22,072 nucleotides of DNA from Flavobacteriaceae bacterium UBA6231 (GCA_002441545.1 DJWL01000074.1:1-22072), one strand, 5' to 3'; shown: positions 1 through 7,450, counted from the stretch's first letter. Notes: generated by a model from the letters alone, not told the origin. Numbers and translations are program-made.

Positions 1-37
1 ACTTGTTTTTTAACACAGTTCTTGGTTAGTTGCGTTT

Positions 38-679
38 TTATTCATTTTTAAACTTTATTATTTCCTTTCCTTTTGGAATGACTCGATTTGACTCGATATA
101 ATCCTCAATATTGACCATTAATCGAGCAGTTTCTTCCGTAATTATATCCAACATCCAAATTATTACAGTATTTAAATTCAATTCCTTTTTGTCCAGATTC
201 TTGAATTCTTTTTTGAATTTTTTGTTAAAGCCTAATGGAGCGAAAACTTCTATTTTTTCAATTCCCTGTTTTAGGTCAAATGAAGTACTAAATCCCACAA
301 TGCCCTTTGAGTAATGAATTAATTCCGACCTATATTGATTTAATTTGGAAACAAAAACACGGTCTAAATTATCTGTGGTTTTAGCAATTTCGGTTTCTTT
401 AAATGCAAGTTGTGTTCTAGCGCTATTAGCAATGGATTGCCACTGGCTTTTTTTGTCATTAAATATGATAAATGAAATAAAGCAGCTTAAATAATCAAAA
501 AAGGAAATCGTATTGAATATTATGCTATCAAATAAAAATTCCTGTCTAAGCGCAACACTCATGGCTGATCCATGTCCAAGATTTGAACTTTTTTTTCCTT
601 GTCCAGATATATTTAGCTGAGATAGTAAGTCATAGTGAAAAAAAATACTTTCAAGTCTTAATGTTAAACTATTTCTCAA
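38..679 (-). CDS. Orphan protein with HEPN-like Rx4H motif
   Basis: Predicted 213-residue soluble protein, mostly helical, with no signal peptide. Residues 117-122 read RSELIH, an Rx4H motif of the kind that forms the catalytic pair in HEPN-superfamily ribonucleases, and a hydrophobic helix lies before it (about residues 49-75). The layout recalls solitary HEPN proteins of the Cthe_2314 type, but that match is from memory and untested. The frame opens at TTG (677-679); an in-frame TAA lies four codons further upstream (689-691), and a 48-codon ORF in the same frame precedes that stop. So either TTG is the real start or the gene is broken near its 5' end. An internal ATG at residue 40 would also keep the motif. 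It lies downstream of dxs on the same strand, with no clear partner gene. HEPN assignment is tentative; the ORF itself is fairly secure. Confidence 0.5.
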   Translation of the reverse strand: MRNSLTLRLESIFFHYDLLSQLNISGQGKKSSNLGHGSAMSVALRQEFLFDSIIFNTISFFDYLSCFISFIIFNDKKSQWQSIANSARTQLAFKETEIAKTTDNLDRVFVSKLNQYRSELIHYSKGIVGFSTSFDLKQGIEKIEVFAPLGFNKKFKKEFKNLDKKELNLNTVIIWMLDIITEETARLMVNIEDYIESNRVIPKGKEIIKFKNE

Positions 680-688
680 ATCGAAGAA

Positions 689-835
689 TTAATCATTTTT
701 TAAAGTCCCTGAAATTTTCCTGATGTAGTCTAAACCAATTTTTATAATCCAACCATTTATTTTATCCTTTTCCACAATCAATTGCTTGTAGGCTTTGGTA
801 TGGTCGTAATATTTGTTTTTTTCAAGTAATTTCAT
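689..835 (-). CDS. Small ORF, 48 codons, in frame with next ORF
   Basis: Begins at ATG 833-835 (MKLLEKNKYY) and stops at TAA 689-691. A TAG eleven nucleotides before the ATG shows it is not the tail of a longer frame. The peptide is charged and lysine-rich with one moderately hydrophobic stretch (INGWIIKIGLDYI), and I recognise no family. It shares its frame with the HEPN-like ORF that follows, separated from it only by the stop and three sense codons. It may therefore be the detached N-terminus of that protein after a nonsense mutation, a separate small protein, or a remnant. No convincing promoter is visible; the closest is TACATTTC directly before the ATG, one base off TAnnTTTG. Confidence 0.3.
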   Translation of the reverse strand: MKLLEKNKYYDHTKAYKQLIVEKDKINGWIIKIGLDYIRKISGTLKND

Positions 836-939
836 TGAAATGTACTACAATGCTAAGCTATGAACTTTTTTAATTGTTAATAGCAGACGTTAAACGAAGT
901 TATACTTTTTTTCTGACAAAATAAAGTAAAATTTAAACC

Positions 940-961
940 AACAGCATTACAAAAAGCTGTT
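940..961 (-). terminator. Weak hairpin at the dxs stop codon
   Basis: Arms AACAGC and GCTGTT with a 10-nt loop overlap the dxs stop codon (947-949). On the minus strand the hairpin is followed by a T-rich but interrupted tract. It is short and may be only a partial terminator; no better one is visible between dxs and the next ORF. Confidence 0.25.
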
Positions 962-2713
962 AAATACTAACCGTAGGTTTTCAGCATCCAAACCAACAGA
1001 TTCTTGTAATTCATCAATGCTGCCATGCTCAATAAATGTATCTGGGATTCCTAATAATTTTATGGGGTTGTTATAATTATTTTCAGAAGCAAATTCAAGA
1101 ATAGCTGAACCAAAACCACCAGCTATAGCATTATCTTCCAATGTTATAATATAATTATATTTTTCAAAAATCTGATGTAATAATGCTTCGTCTAGAGGTT
1201 TTACAAAACGCATATCATAATGCGCAAAAGCAACATTATTTTCAATTTTTTTTATGGCTTCTTCAGCATTTTTTGAAATAGTTCCAATACTTAAAACGGC
1301 TATATTATTTCCTTGTTTAAGCTGAACACCTGTTCCCAATTTTATTTTTTCAAAAGGTTGTTTCCAGTTGATGGTTATACCTTTTCCACGAGGATATCTA
1401 ATTGCTATAGGTTGTTCTAAACCAAGTTGTACCGTGTACATCATGTTACGCAATTCCATTTCATTTCTAGGAGCAAAAATGATAAGGTTTGGAATGCATC
1501 TTAAATAGGATAAATCAAAAACACCATGATGGGTAGCACCATCTTCACCAACCAATCCAGCACGATCTAAACAAAAAATAACAGGCAATTTTTGAAGTGC
1601 TACGTCATGAATAATTTGGTCATAAGCACGTTGTAAAAACGTGGAGTAAATGTTGCAAAACGGAATGAGTCCTTGTGTTGCCATACCAGCGGCAAGTGTT
1701 ACAGCATGTTGTTCTGCTATACCAACATCAAAAGCACGCTCAGGAATTTGTTCCATCATATATTTTAATGAACTACCTGTTGGCATAGCGGGCGTAATAC
1801 CCACAATATTTTTGTTTTCTTTAGCTAGTTCCACTAGGGTATGCCCAAAAACATCTTGATATTTTGGTGGTTGATTAGAAGTGGATTTTGTAATTAAATC
1901 ACCCGTTTCTGCATCAAATTTTCCAGGAGCATGATATTTTACTTGATCTTCTTCAGCTTGCCTGAGTCCTTTACCTTTGGTAGTGATGACATGTAAAAAT
2001 TTTGGCCCTTTAACTGTTTTTAGTCTTTCTAATTCTGAAATTATTTTATGAATATCATGGCCATCAATAGGTCCAGAATAATCAAAATTCAAAGCTTCAA
2101 AAATATTATCCTGCTTTTGAGTTCCTTTTTTAACATGGGTTAAATATTGTTTTAAAGCACCAACACTTGGGTCAATACCTATGGCATTATCATTTAAAAT
2201 AACTAATAAGTTGGCATTGGTTACACCAGCATGATTCAAACCTTCAAAAGCCATTCCACTAGCTATGGAAGCATCACCAATAACCGCTATATGGTATTTT
2301 TCAAAATCTCCATGAAGTTGAGAAGCAATGGCCATTCCTAAAGCTGCCGAAATTGATGTTGAAGCATGACCTACACCAAAACTATCATAAACGCTTTCAT
2401 CTTTTTTAGGAAATCCACTTAAGCCACCTATTTGTCTGTTGGTATGAAAATCATCGCGTCTGCCAGTTAAAATTTTGTGTACGTAAGCTTGATGACCAAC
2501 ATCCCAGATTAATAAATCTTCAGGAGTATTAAATACATAATGTAATGCAATTGTAAGCTCAACTACACCTAAGCTTGCTCCTAAATGGCCTTCTTTAGTC
2601 GCGACTATATTGATGATAAATTCCCGTAATTCTTTGGCGAGCTGAGGTAATTCACCTTGAGAAAGGTGACTTAAATCTGCGGGAGAATTTATGTTGGATA
2701 AAATTTTTTTCAT
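947..2713 (-). CDS. dxs: 1-deoxy-D-xylulose-5-phosphate synthase
   Basis: Thiamine-diphosphate enzyme that joins pyruvate and glyceraldehyde 3-phosphate to give DXP, the first step of the MEP isoprenoid pathway; cytosolic. The 588 residues run in the usual order: N-terminal TPP domain with EGHLGASLG (His43, matching the conserved histidine near position 49 in E. coli), WDVGHQAYVHK (70-80), and the TPP/metal motif from IGDAS (145) to ILNDN (172-176); the pyrimidine-binding domain with FDVGIAEQHAVT (Glu334 is the expected activating glutamate) and DRAGLVGEDG; and a C-terminal transketolase domain. Length is near that of E. coli Dxs (about 620). The TPP motif begins GDA rather than the usual GDG. 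Start MKKILSNINSPADL fits the family and sits right behind a strong promoter. It diverges from tadA and is probably transcribed alone. Confidence 0.96.
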   Translation of the reverse strand: MKKILSNINSPADLSHLSQGELPQLAKELREFIINIVATKEGHLGASLGVVELTIALHYVFNTPEDLLIWDVGHQAYVHKILTGRRDDFHTNRQIGGLSGFPKKDESVYDSFGVGHASTSISAALGMAIASQLHGDFEKYHIAVIGDASIASGMAFEGLNHAGVTNANLLVILNDNAIGIDPSVGALKQYLTHVKKGTQKQDNIFEALNFDYSGPIDGHDIHKIISELERLKTVKGPKFLHVITTKGKGLRQAEEDQVKYHAPGKFDAETGDLITKSTSNQPPKYQDVFGHTLVELAKENKNIVGITPAMPTGSSLKYMMEQIPERAFDVGIAEQHAVTLAAGMATQGLIPFCNIYSTFLQRAYDQIIHDVALQKLPVIFCLDRAGLVGEDGATHHGVFDLSYLRCIPNLIIFAPRNEMELRNMMYTVQLGLEQPIAIRYPRGKGITINWKQPFEKIKLGTGVQLKQGNNIAVLSIGTISKNAEEAIKKIENNVAFAHYDMRFVKPLDEALLHQIFEKYNYIITLEDNAIAGGFGSAILEFASENNYNNPIKLLGIPDTFIEHGSIDELQESVGLDAENLRLVFNSFL

Positions 2714-2720
2714 CAGGATA

Positions 2721-2752
2721 CAAATGTACCATTTGAAATGTCATAAACAAAA
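2721..2752 (-). promoter_or_regulatory. dxs promoter, Bacteroidota type
   Basis: Read on the minus strand: TTTTG (2752-2748), a 19-bp spacer, then TACATTTG (2728-2721). This matches the Bacteroidota sigma consensus TTTG ... TAnnTTTG exactly. Only seven bases separate the final G from the dxs ATG (2713), so the transcript should start within a few bases of the start codon and have almost no 5' leader. Confidence 0.75.
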
Positions 2753-2853
2753 GCTAAATATCTAACTGATTTAACTTTTTTAAATAAAATGATATTGAAT
2801 AAAATTAGCATTACATCTGACAAAAAAAGAATAGATATTATCAGATGAAATTG

Positions 2854-2861
2854 TATTTTTG
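2854..2861 (+). promoter_or_regulatory. Candidate tadA -7 element
   Basis: TATTTTTG fits TAnnTTTG and lies 53 nt before the tadA ATG. No TTG is seen 17-23 bp upstream, so support is only for the -7 box. A 7-bp inverted repeat (CATCTGA 2814-2820, TCAGATG 2841-2847, 20-nt spacer) lies just upstream. Confidence 0.3.
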
Positions 2862-2914
2862 AAAACATAGTTACTTTCAATTGTTAATTTATAAACTTTG
2901 GTTTTAATTTAGAA

Positions 2915-3364
2915 ATGCTAAATCCATTTGATGATACTTATTTTATGAAAAAAGCACTTTTAGAAGCTGAAAGAGCTTTTGAAAAAGGGGAAATTCCTGT
3001 TGGTGCTGTTATAGTCATTGAAAATAGAATCATAGCCAAAGGGCATAATTTAACAGAAACCCTTAATGATGTAACAGCGCATGCCGAAATGCAAGCAATT
3101 ACAGCTGCAGCAAACTTTTTAGGTGGTAAATATCTTCAAAACTGCACACTTTATGTCACTTTAGAACCTTGCCAAATGTGTGCTGGTGCTTTATATTGGA
3201 GCCAGATATCAAATATTGTGTATGGAGCCAGAGATTTAGATCGAGGTTGTATCAATTTAAAAACCAAGTTGCATCCTAAAACATTAATAAAAGGAGGTAT
3301 TATGGAAGAAGAAGCTGCAGATTTATTGAAACGTTTTTTTATACAAAGGAGAAATTTGAACTAA
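2915..3364 (+). CDS. tadA: tRNA-specific adenosine deaminase TadA
   Basis: Zinc-dependent deaminase that converts adenosine to inosine at the wobble position of tRNA-Arg(ACG), needed to read CGN arginine codons; cytosolic. It has the cytidine/deoxycytidylate deaminase zinc signature: HAE at residues 56-58 (His56 as zinc ligand, Glu58 as proton shuttle) and PCQMC at 85-89 (Cys86 and Cys89 as zinc ligands). The 149 residues are close to the usual 150-170. EIPVGAVIV near the N-terminus and the C-terminal helix with FFIQRR are typical of TadA rather than of free-nucleoside deaminases. It diverges from dxs, and its stop overlaps the convergent downstream gene by four bases. No Shine-Dalgarno sequence is evident. 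Confidence 0.93.
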   Translation: MLNPFDDTYFMKKALLEAERAFEKGEIPVGAVIVIENRIIAKGHNLTETLNDVTAHAEMQAITAAANFLGGKYLQNCTLYVTLEPCQMCAGALYWSQISNIVYGARDLDRGCINLKTKLHPKTLIKGGIMEEEAADLLKRFFIQRRNLN

Positions 3365-3597
3365 TCTCTTTTATCGCCTTCCCTTTCTCTCATTTTATCT
3401 AAATTTTCTTTGGTAAGCAAGTAGTCTTTTACATCTTTACCTCTCCAACGGTGGTATGAAAACAAAGGGAAGACTATAAAAAACATACCAAGTACACCAA
3501 AACCAATTAGTTTTTCTGAGTACTCAAGGTTTAAAACGTATCCACTTATGATGCAACCAATAGATACCAAAAAGAAAAACCAAATGAAATATTTCAT
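3361..3597 (-). CDS. Small membrane protein with two helices
   Basis: A 78-residue protein with two predicted membrane segments (about 3-22 and 30-47) and a charged C-terminal tail (HRWRGKDVKDYLL...REREGDKRD). I recognise no named family; it looks like a conserved hypothetical of Flavobacteriaceae. Its ATG is one base after the stop codon of the ClC gene, so it is almost certainly in the same transcript and probably translated by coupling. That proximity suggests, but does not show, a membrane role linked to the ion transporter. Its 3' end overlaps tadA by four bases in a tail-to-tail arrangement, leaving no room for a separate terminator. Confidence 0.7.
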   Translation of the reverse strand: MKYFIWFFFLVSIGCIISGYVLNLEYSEKLIGFGVLGMFFIVFPLFSYHRWRGKDVKDYLLTKENLDKMREREGDKRD

Positions 3598-3598
3598 G

Positions 3599-5389
3599 TT
3601 ATTTTGTAAAGTTAATTAACTGCCTTCTGTATGCGGTTAAAAGTTTAGATTTAGAAATAAATCCAATATAAACACCTTCTTTAACAACTGGTAAGTTCCA
3701 AGCACTACTGTCTTGGAATTTTCTCATAATATCGGTCATTTTATCTTTGTCAAAATCAATAATTTCTGGAGCAGGTAGCATAATGTCACGAGCTCGAATT
3801 TCTCCATATAAATCTTGATCAAACATGATAGGTCTTAAATCGTCTAATAGAATGATGCCAACTAACTCACGAGTTTTTGCATCAATAACAGGAAAAATAT
3901 TTCTGTTAGATTGAATAACAGCCGTATTAACTATTTCACCTAAGTTCATATTAGAAGTGATGCTTACAAAATTGGTTTCTATAACTTTATCAATATCCAT
4001 TAATGTAAGCACTGCATGATCTTTGTCATGGGTTATTAACTCCCCTTTTCTGCCAAGTTGCATGTTGTATACAGAATGAGGGCTGAAACGTTTTGTGACA
4101 CCAAATGAAATGATTGCTGTAATCATTAAAGGAATAAATAACTCATAACCACCGGTTAATTCCGCAATTAAAAAAATAGCGGTTAAAGGAGCGTGTAATA
4201 CACCAGCCATAAGACCAGCCATACCAACAAGTGTAAAATTAGTTTCAGAAACAGGGTGGTTGTTTACCAAGCCACTATTGTTAATTATTTTTGCTGTACA
4301 ATTACCCATGATGCTTCCCATAAAAAGTGTTGGAGCAAAAATACCACCAACTCCTCCAGCGCCAAAAGTTAAAGCGCTTGCAATGATTTTGAAAAAAACC
4401 AAACCAGCTAACAATAAGATAACAACCCAAACATTAGATAAATCCATATTTAAAAAATTGTTTTCTAATGCTTTTTCAGGATGACCAGCAATAAGTTTAT
4501 TAATCACGTCAAAACCTTCACCGAAAAGAGGTGGAATTAAATATACCAAAATACCTATGGCAATACCACCCAAAAGCAGTTTTTTTATTGGTGAATCTAT
4601 TTTATCAAATAGTTTTTGAATCCTTTCATAGGCCTGGGTAAAGTATATGGAAGTAAAAGCAGCAAACAAACCTAACATCATATAAAAGGGTGCGTCGGAA
4701 ATAAAGAATTTATCTTCTATTGTAAAAGGCAGCAAAACATCATCTCCAAAGAAAAAATACGATGTTAAAATAGCTGAAAGGGAAGCTAATAAAAGGGGTA
4801 ACATGGATACAAGTGTTAAATCTAAACTAAACACTTCTATAGCAAAAATAATAGCAGCAATAGGAGCTTTAAAAATGGATGATAAGGCACCAGCAGCAGC
4901 ACAACCAATTAATAAAGTTCTGGTAGTTTGGTTCATGTGAAACATCCTTGCAATGTTAGAACCAATAGCAGCTCCCGTTGCAACAGTTGGCCCTTCAAGT
5001 CCTACAGAACCACCAAACCCAACAGTTAAAGGGGCGGTAAAAATAGAACCAAACATTTGGTATTGTTTTATAATACCTTTGCGTTTAGAGATAGCATAAA
5101 GTGTCGTAGGAATACCGTGGCTAACTTTGTTTCGTATGATATATTTAATAATTAAATAAACCAGCGTTAAACCAATAATTGGAAATAAAAAATAAAACGC
5201 GTGATGGTAATATTTTACAACTTTTCCTTCTAAAACATGTTGAATAAAATGTGTCAAGTTTTTTAAAACTACAGCGCCCAAACCCGAAACAAATCCAATA
5301 ACAATACTAAGTATATAAACAAATTGTCTATGAGAAATATGTTTTGCTCTCCAAATTAATATTTTTTTTAAAAAGGTTTCTTGTGGCAT
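3599..5389 (-). CDS. ClC-family anion transporter with CBS pair
   Basis: Integral inner-membrane anion channel or transporter of the voltage-gated chloride channel family, 596 residues. The ClC core (about 20-440) carries the anion-site loops: SHGIP (90-94), GLEGP (130-134, with the gating glutamate Glu132), and GIFAP within GAGGVGGIFAP. Two C-terminal CBS domains follow (about 455-590), a soluble regulatory module that often binds adenine nucleotides. Against E. coli ClC, FNAPLAGILFIIEEM aligns without gaps to residues 173-187, ending AIEVF, so the internal proton glutamate (Glu203) is valine here. Valine at that place is typical of channels, so proton coupling is doubtful. Fluoride-type ClCs look less likely given the GLEGP motif. 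It precedes the small two-helix protein; upstream lies the aspS terminator, and no clear promoter is seen. Confidence 0.9.
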   Translation of the reverse strand: MPQETFLKKILIWRAKHISHRQFVYILSIVIGFVSGLGAVVLKNLTHFIQHVLEGKVVKYYHHAFYFLFPIIGLTLVYLIIKYIIRNKVSHGIPTTLYAISKRKGIIKQYQMFGSIFTAPLTVGFGGSVGLEGPTVATGAAIGSNIARMFHMNQTTRTLLIGCAAAGALSSIFKAPIAAIIFAIEVFSLDLTLVSMLPLLLASLSAILTSYFFFGDDVLLPFTIEDKFFISDAPFYMMLGLFAAFTSIYFTQAYERIQKLFDKIDSPIKKLLLGGIAIGILVYLIPPLFGEGFDVINKLIAGHPEKALENNFLNMDLSNVWVVILLLAGLVFFKIIASALTFGAGGVGGIFAPTLFMGSIMGNCTAKIINNSGLVNNHPVSETNFTLVGMAGLMAGVLHAPLTAIFLIAELTGGYELFIPLMITAIISFGVTKRFSPHSVYNMQLGRKGELITHDKDHAVLTLMDIDKVIETNFVSITSNMNLGEIVNTAVIQSNRNIFPVIDAKTRELVGIILLDDLRPIMFDQDLYGEIRARDIMLPAPEIIDFDKDKMTDIMRKFQDSSAWNLPVVKEGVYIGFISKSKLLTAYRRQLINFTK

Positions 5390-5404
5390 AATTATAAAAT
5401 TACT

Positions 5405-5430
5405 AAAAAATCCTGCTTTTTGCAGGATTT
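5405..5430 (-). terminator. Rho-independent terminator after aspS
   Basis: Perfect 9-bp stem AAATCCTGC / GCAGGATTT (5408-5416 and 5422-5430) with a 5-nt loop. Read on the minus strand it ends in a run of six T (5410-5405). It starts four bases past the aspS stop and should separate aspS from the ClC gene. Confidence 0.8.
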
Positions 5431-5434
5431 GGTT

Positions 5435-7189
5435 TTAGGATTTAATATTAAGCTTTAAACTTAATTCTTCAAGTTGTTTGTCGTCTATAGGTGCAGGAGC
5501 ATCAATCATAACATCACGTCCTGAATTATTCTTTGGGAAGGCAATAAAATCGCGAATAATTTCTTGTCCTGCTAATATGGCTACTAATCTATCTAAACCA
5601 AAAGCCAATCCACCGTGTGGTGGTGCACCATATTGAAACGCATCCATTAAGAAACCAAATTGGGCTTTTGCCTCTTCAGGGGTGAAACCTAAATAATCAA
5701 ACATTAAGGATTGTGTTTTTTTATCATGAATTCTTATTGAACCACCACCAATTTCGTTGCCATTCAAAACTAAATCATACGCATTGGCTTTAACGTCACC
5801 TGGATTTGTTGCAAGTAACTCTAATTGTCCAGGTTTTGGAGAGGTAAATGGATGGTGCATGGCGTGGTAACGCTTGGTATCTTCATCCCACTCTAAAAGG
5901 GGGAAATCAATCACCCAAAGTGGAGCAAATTCATTTGGTTTACGTAAACCTAAACGTGTTGCAAGCTCCATTCTTAAAGCACTTAATTGGCCTCTTACTT
6001 TGTTTGCTTCTCCAGAAAGAATACAAATTAAATCACCAGCTTTTGCTCCTGTTATTTCTGCCCATTTTGCTAAATCTGATTCGTCATAAAATTTATCTAC
6101 TGATGATTTATAAGTGCCGTCTTCATTACAACGACAATAAACCATTCCTAAAGCACCAATTTGCGGACGTTTTAACCAATCAATTAATTGATCAATTTCT
6201 TTTCTTGTAAAATTATTGCCACCTGGAACCGCAATACCTACAACCAACTCTGCAGTATTGAAAACGCCAAAATCTTTATGTTGAGTCACGCTATTTAATT
6301 CTCCAAACTGCATTCCAAAACGAATGTCTGGTTTGTCATTTCCATATAATCTCATGGCGTCATCATAGAGCATTCTTGGAAATTTTTCTATTTCAACACC
6401 ATTGATTTCTTTAAGTAAGTGACGTGTTAAACCTTCAAAAGCATTTAATATGTCTTCTTGCTCAACAAATGCCATTTCACAGTCTATTTGAGTAAATTCA
6501 GGTTGTCTGTCTGCCCGTAAATCTTCGTCCCTAAAACATTTTACAATTTGAAAGTACTTATCCATGCCACCAACCATAAGCAATTGTTTGAAGGTTTGAG
6601 GGGATTGTGGAAGCGCATAAAATTGTCCTGCATTCATTCTACTTGGAACCACAAAATCACGTGCTCCTTCAGGTGTAGATTTGATTAAATAAGGTGTTTC
6701 AACTTCAATAAATCCTTCTTTAGATAAATAATTTCTAACGGCTTGAGCCACTTTATGTCTAAAAATCAAACTGTTTTTTACTGGATTACGGCGGATATCT
6801 AAATAACGGAATTTCATACGTAACTCTTCACCACCATCAGTATCATCTTCAATAGTAAAAGGAGGAAGCAAGGCTTTATTTAGCACCGTTAATTCTGAAA
6901 CTAAAATTTCAATATTACCAGTTGAAAGGTTAGGATTTTTTGAAGTACGTTCAATGACAGTTCCTTTCACTTGAATTACAAATTCTCTGCCAAGAGTTTT
7001 GGCTTCTTGAATGATATTTTTTGAAGTACGTTCTTCATCAAAAATAAGTTGAGTAATCCCGTAACGATCGCGAAGATCTACCCAAATCATGAATCCTTTA
7101 TCACGTGATTTTTGTACCCAACCGGCAAGTACAACCTCTTTATTTATATGTGATGCGTTTAATTCACCACAATTATGACTTCTGTACAT
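5435..7189 (-). CDS. aspS: Aspartyl-tRNA synthetase
   Basis: Class IIb aminoacyl-tRNA synthetase charging tRNA-Asp; cytosolic. The 584 residues match the usual bacterial length of about 590. An N-terminal OB-fold anticodon-binding domain opens with VLAGWVQKSRDKGF...WVDLRDRYG. The catalytic core shows motif 1 (FIEVETPYLIKSTPEGARDF), motif 2 (CFRDEDLRADRQPEFTQID), a bacterial insertion domain in the second half, and motif 3 (GLAFGLDR, about 527-534) with the ATP-binding arginine. The start MYRSHNCGELNASH is the normal AspRS N-terminus. A 57-nt stretch between the ATG and a TAnnTTTG box contains an 18-bp palindrome. It is divergent from the TonB receptor and is followed by a terminator. Confidence 0.96.
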   Translation of the reverse strand: MYRSHNCGELNASHINKEVVLAGWVQKSRDKGFMIWVDLRDRYGITQLIFDEERTSKNIIQEAKTLGREFVIQVKGTVIERTSKNPNLSTGNIEILVSELTVLNKALLPPFTIEDDTDGGEELRMKFRYLDIRRNPVKNSLIFRHKVAQAVRNYLSKEGFIEVETPYLIKSTPEGARDFVVPSRMNAGQFYALPQSPQTFKQLLMVGGMDKYFQIVKCFRDEDLRADRQPEFTQIDCEMAFVEQEDILNAFEGLTRHLLKEINGVEIEKFPRMLYDDAMRLYGNDKPDIRFGMQFGELNSVTQHKDFGVFNTAELVVGIAVPGGNNFTRKEIDQLIDWLKRPQIGALGMVYCRCNEDGTYKSSVDKFYDESDLAKWAEITGAKAGDLICILSGEANKVRGQLSALRMELATRLGLRKPNEFAPLWVIDFPLLEWDEDTKRYHAMHHPFTSPKPGQLELLATNPGDVKANAYDLVLNGNEIGGGSIRIHDKKTQSLMFDYLGFTPEEAKAQFGFLMDAFQYGAPPHGGLAFGLDRLVAILAGQEIIRDFIAFPKNNSGRDVMIDAPAPIDDKQLEELSLKLNIKS

Positions 7190-7208
7190 ATTAAGAAATT
7201 TGTAAATC

Positions 7209-7226
7209 TTTTATCAGCTGATAAAA
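7209..7226. repeat. 18-bp perfect palindrome in aspS leader
   Basis: TTTTATCAGCTGATAAAA is identical to its reverse complement. It lies 19 bp before the aspS ATG, between that ATG and the candidate -7 box, so it would fall in the 5' untranslated RNA. It could be a protein-binding operator; with no loop it is a poor RNA hairpin. Confidence 0.8.
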
Positions 7227-7245
7227 TTAGATGTTAAATAAAATG

Positions 7246-7253
7246 CAAATTTA
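7246..7253 (-). promoter_or_regulatory. Candidate aspS -7 element
   Basis: On the minus strand TAAATTTG matches TAnnTTTG and would give a leader of about 50 nt. No TTG is present at the expected -33 distance, so this is a -7 call only. Confidence 0.4.
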
Positions 7254-7372
7254 GGAAGATATCTTTTTAAAAGACTATCATTTCCAGTATAAATTATTAG
7301 TGTTAGATTTTTTTTTTAAAAACAAAAAATTAACAAATACTACTATATTAATTTAACTTTTTAACTTTAAAA

Positions 7373-7402
7373 TTGTTGAAACTGCAAAAAAAATGTAAAT
7401 TG
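7373..7402 (+). promoter_or_regulatory. Candidate promoter of the TonB receptor
   Basis: TTGTTG (7373-7378), a 17-bp spacer, then TAAATTG (7396-7402), one T short of the TAnnTTTG consensus. It would start transcription about 40 nt before the receptor ATG, upstream of the palindrome at 7417-7434. Confidence 0.35.
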
Positions 7403-7416
7403 CGCCAATATATTTT

Positions 7417-7434
7417 TTAACAATATATTGTTAA
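7417..7434. repeat. 18-bp perfect palindrome in receptor leader
   Basis: TTAACAATATATTGTTAA is a perfect palindrome ending 16 bp before the receptor ATG, inside the probable 5' leader. It has the size and symmetry of a dimeric regulator site, but it is AT-rich and differs in sequence from the palindrome at 7209-7226. Confidence 0.75.
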
Positions 7435-7450
7435 TTTAATCCAATGAATT

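Noticed and set aside
1..37. Possible integron attC-like ends (GTTAG and GTTAAAC motifs near 25 and 892) around the HEPN-like gene
   Set aside because: The core motifs do not pair into the bulged inverted repeats expected of attC, and no integrase is present.
895..907. Half-site like a loxP arm (AACGAAGTTATA)
   Set aside because: The match covers one arm only; no second arm or spacer lies nearby, so it is a chance similarity.
2814..2847. 7-bp inverted repeat with 20-nt spacer before tadA (CATCTGA / TCAGATG)
   Set aside because: The arms are short and the spacer long in AT-rich DNA; it is noted beside the tadA -7 box but not strong enough to call an operator.
5848..6210. 120-codon ORF on the plus strand inside aspS
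   Set aside because: It is fully antisense to conserved AspRS sequence and has leucine-rich low complexity from antisense reading.
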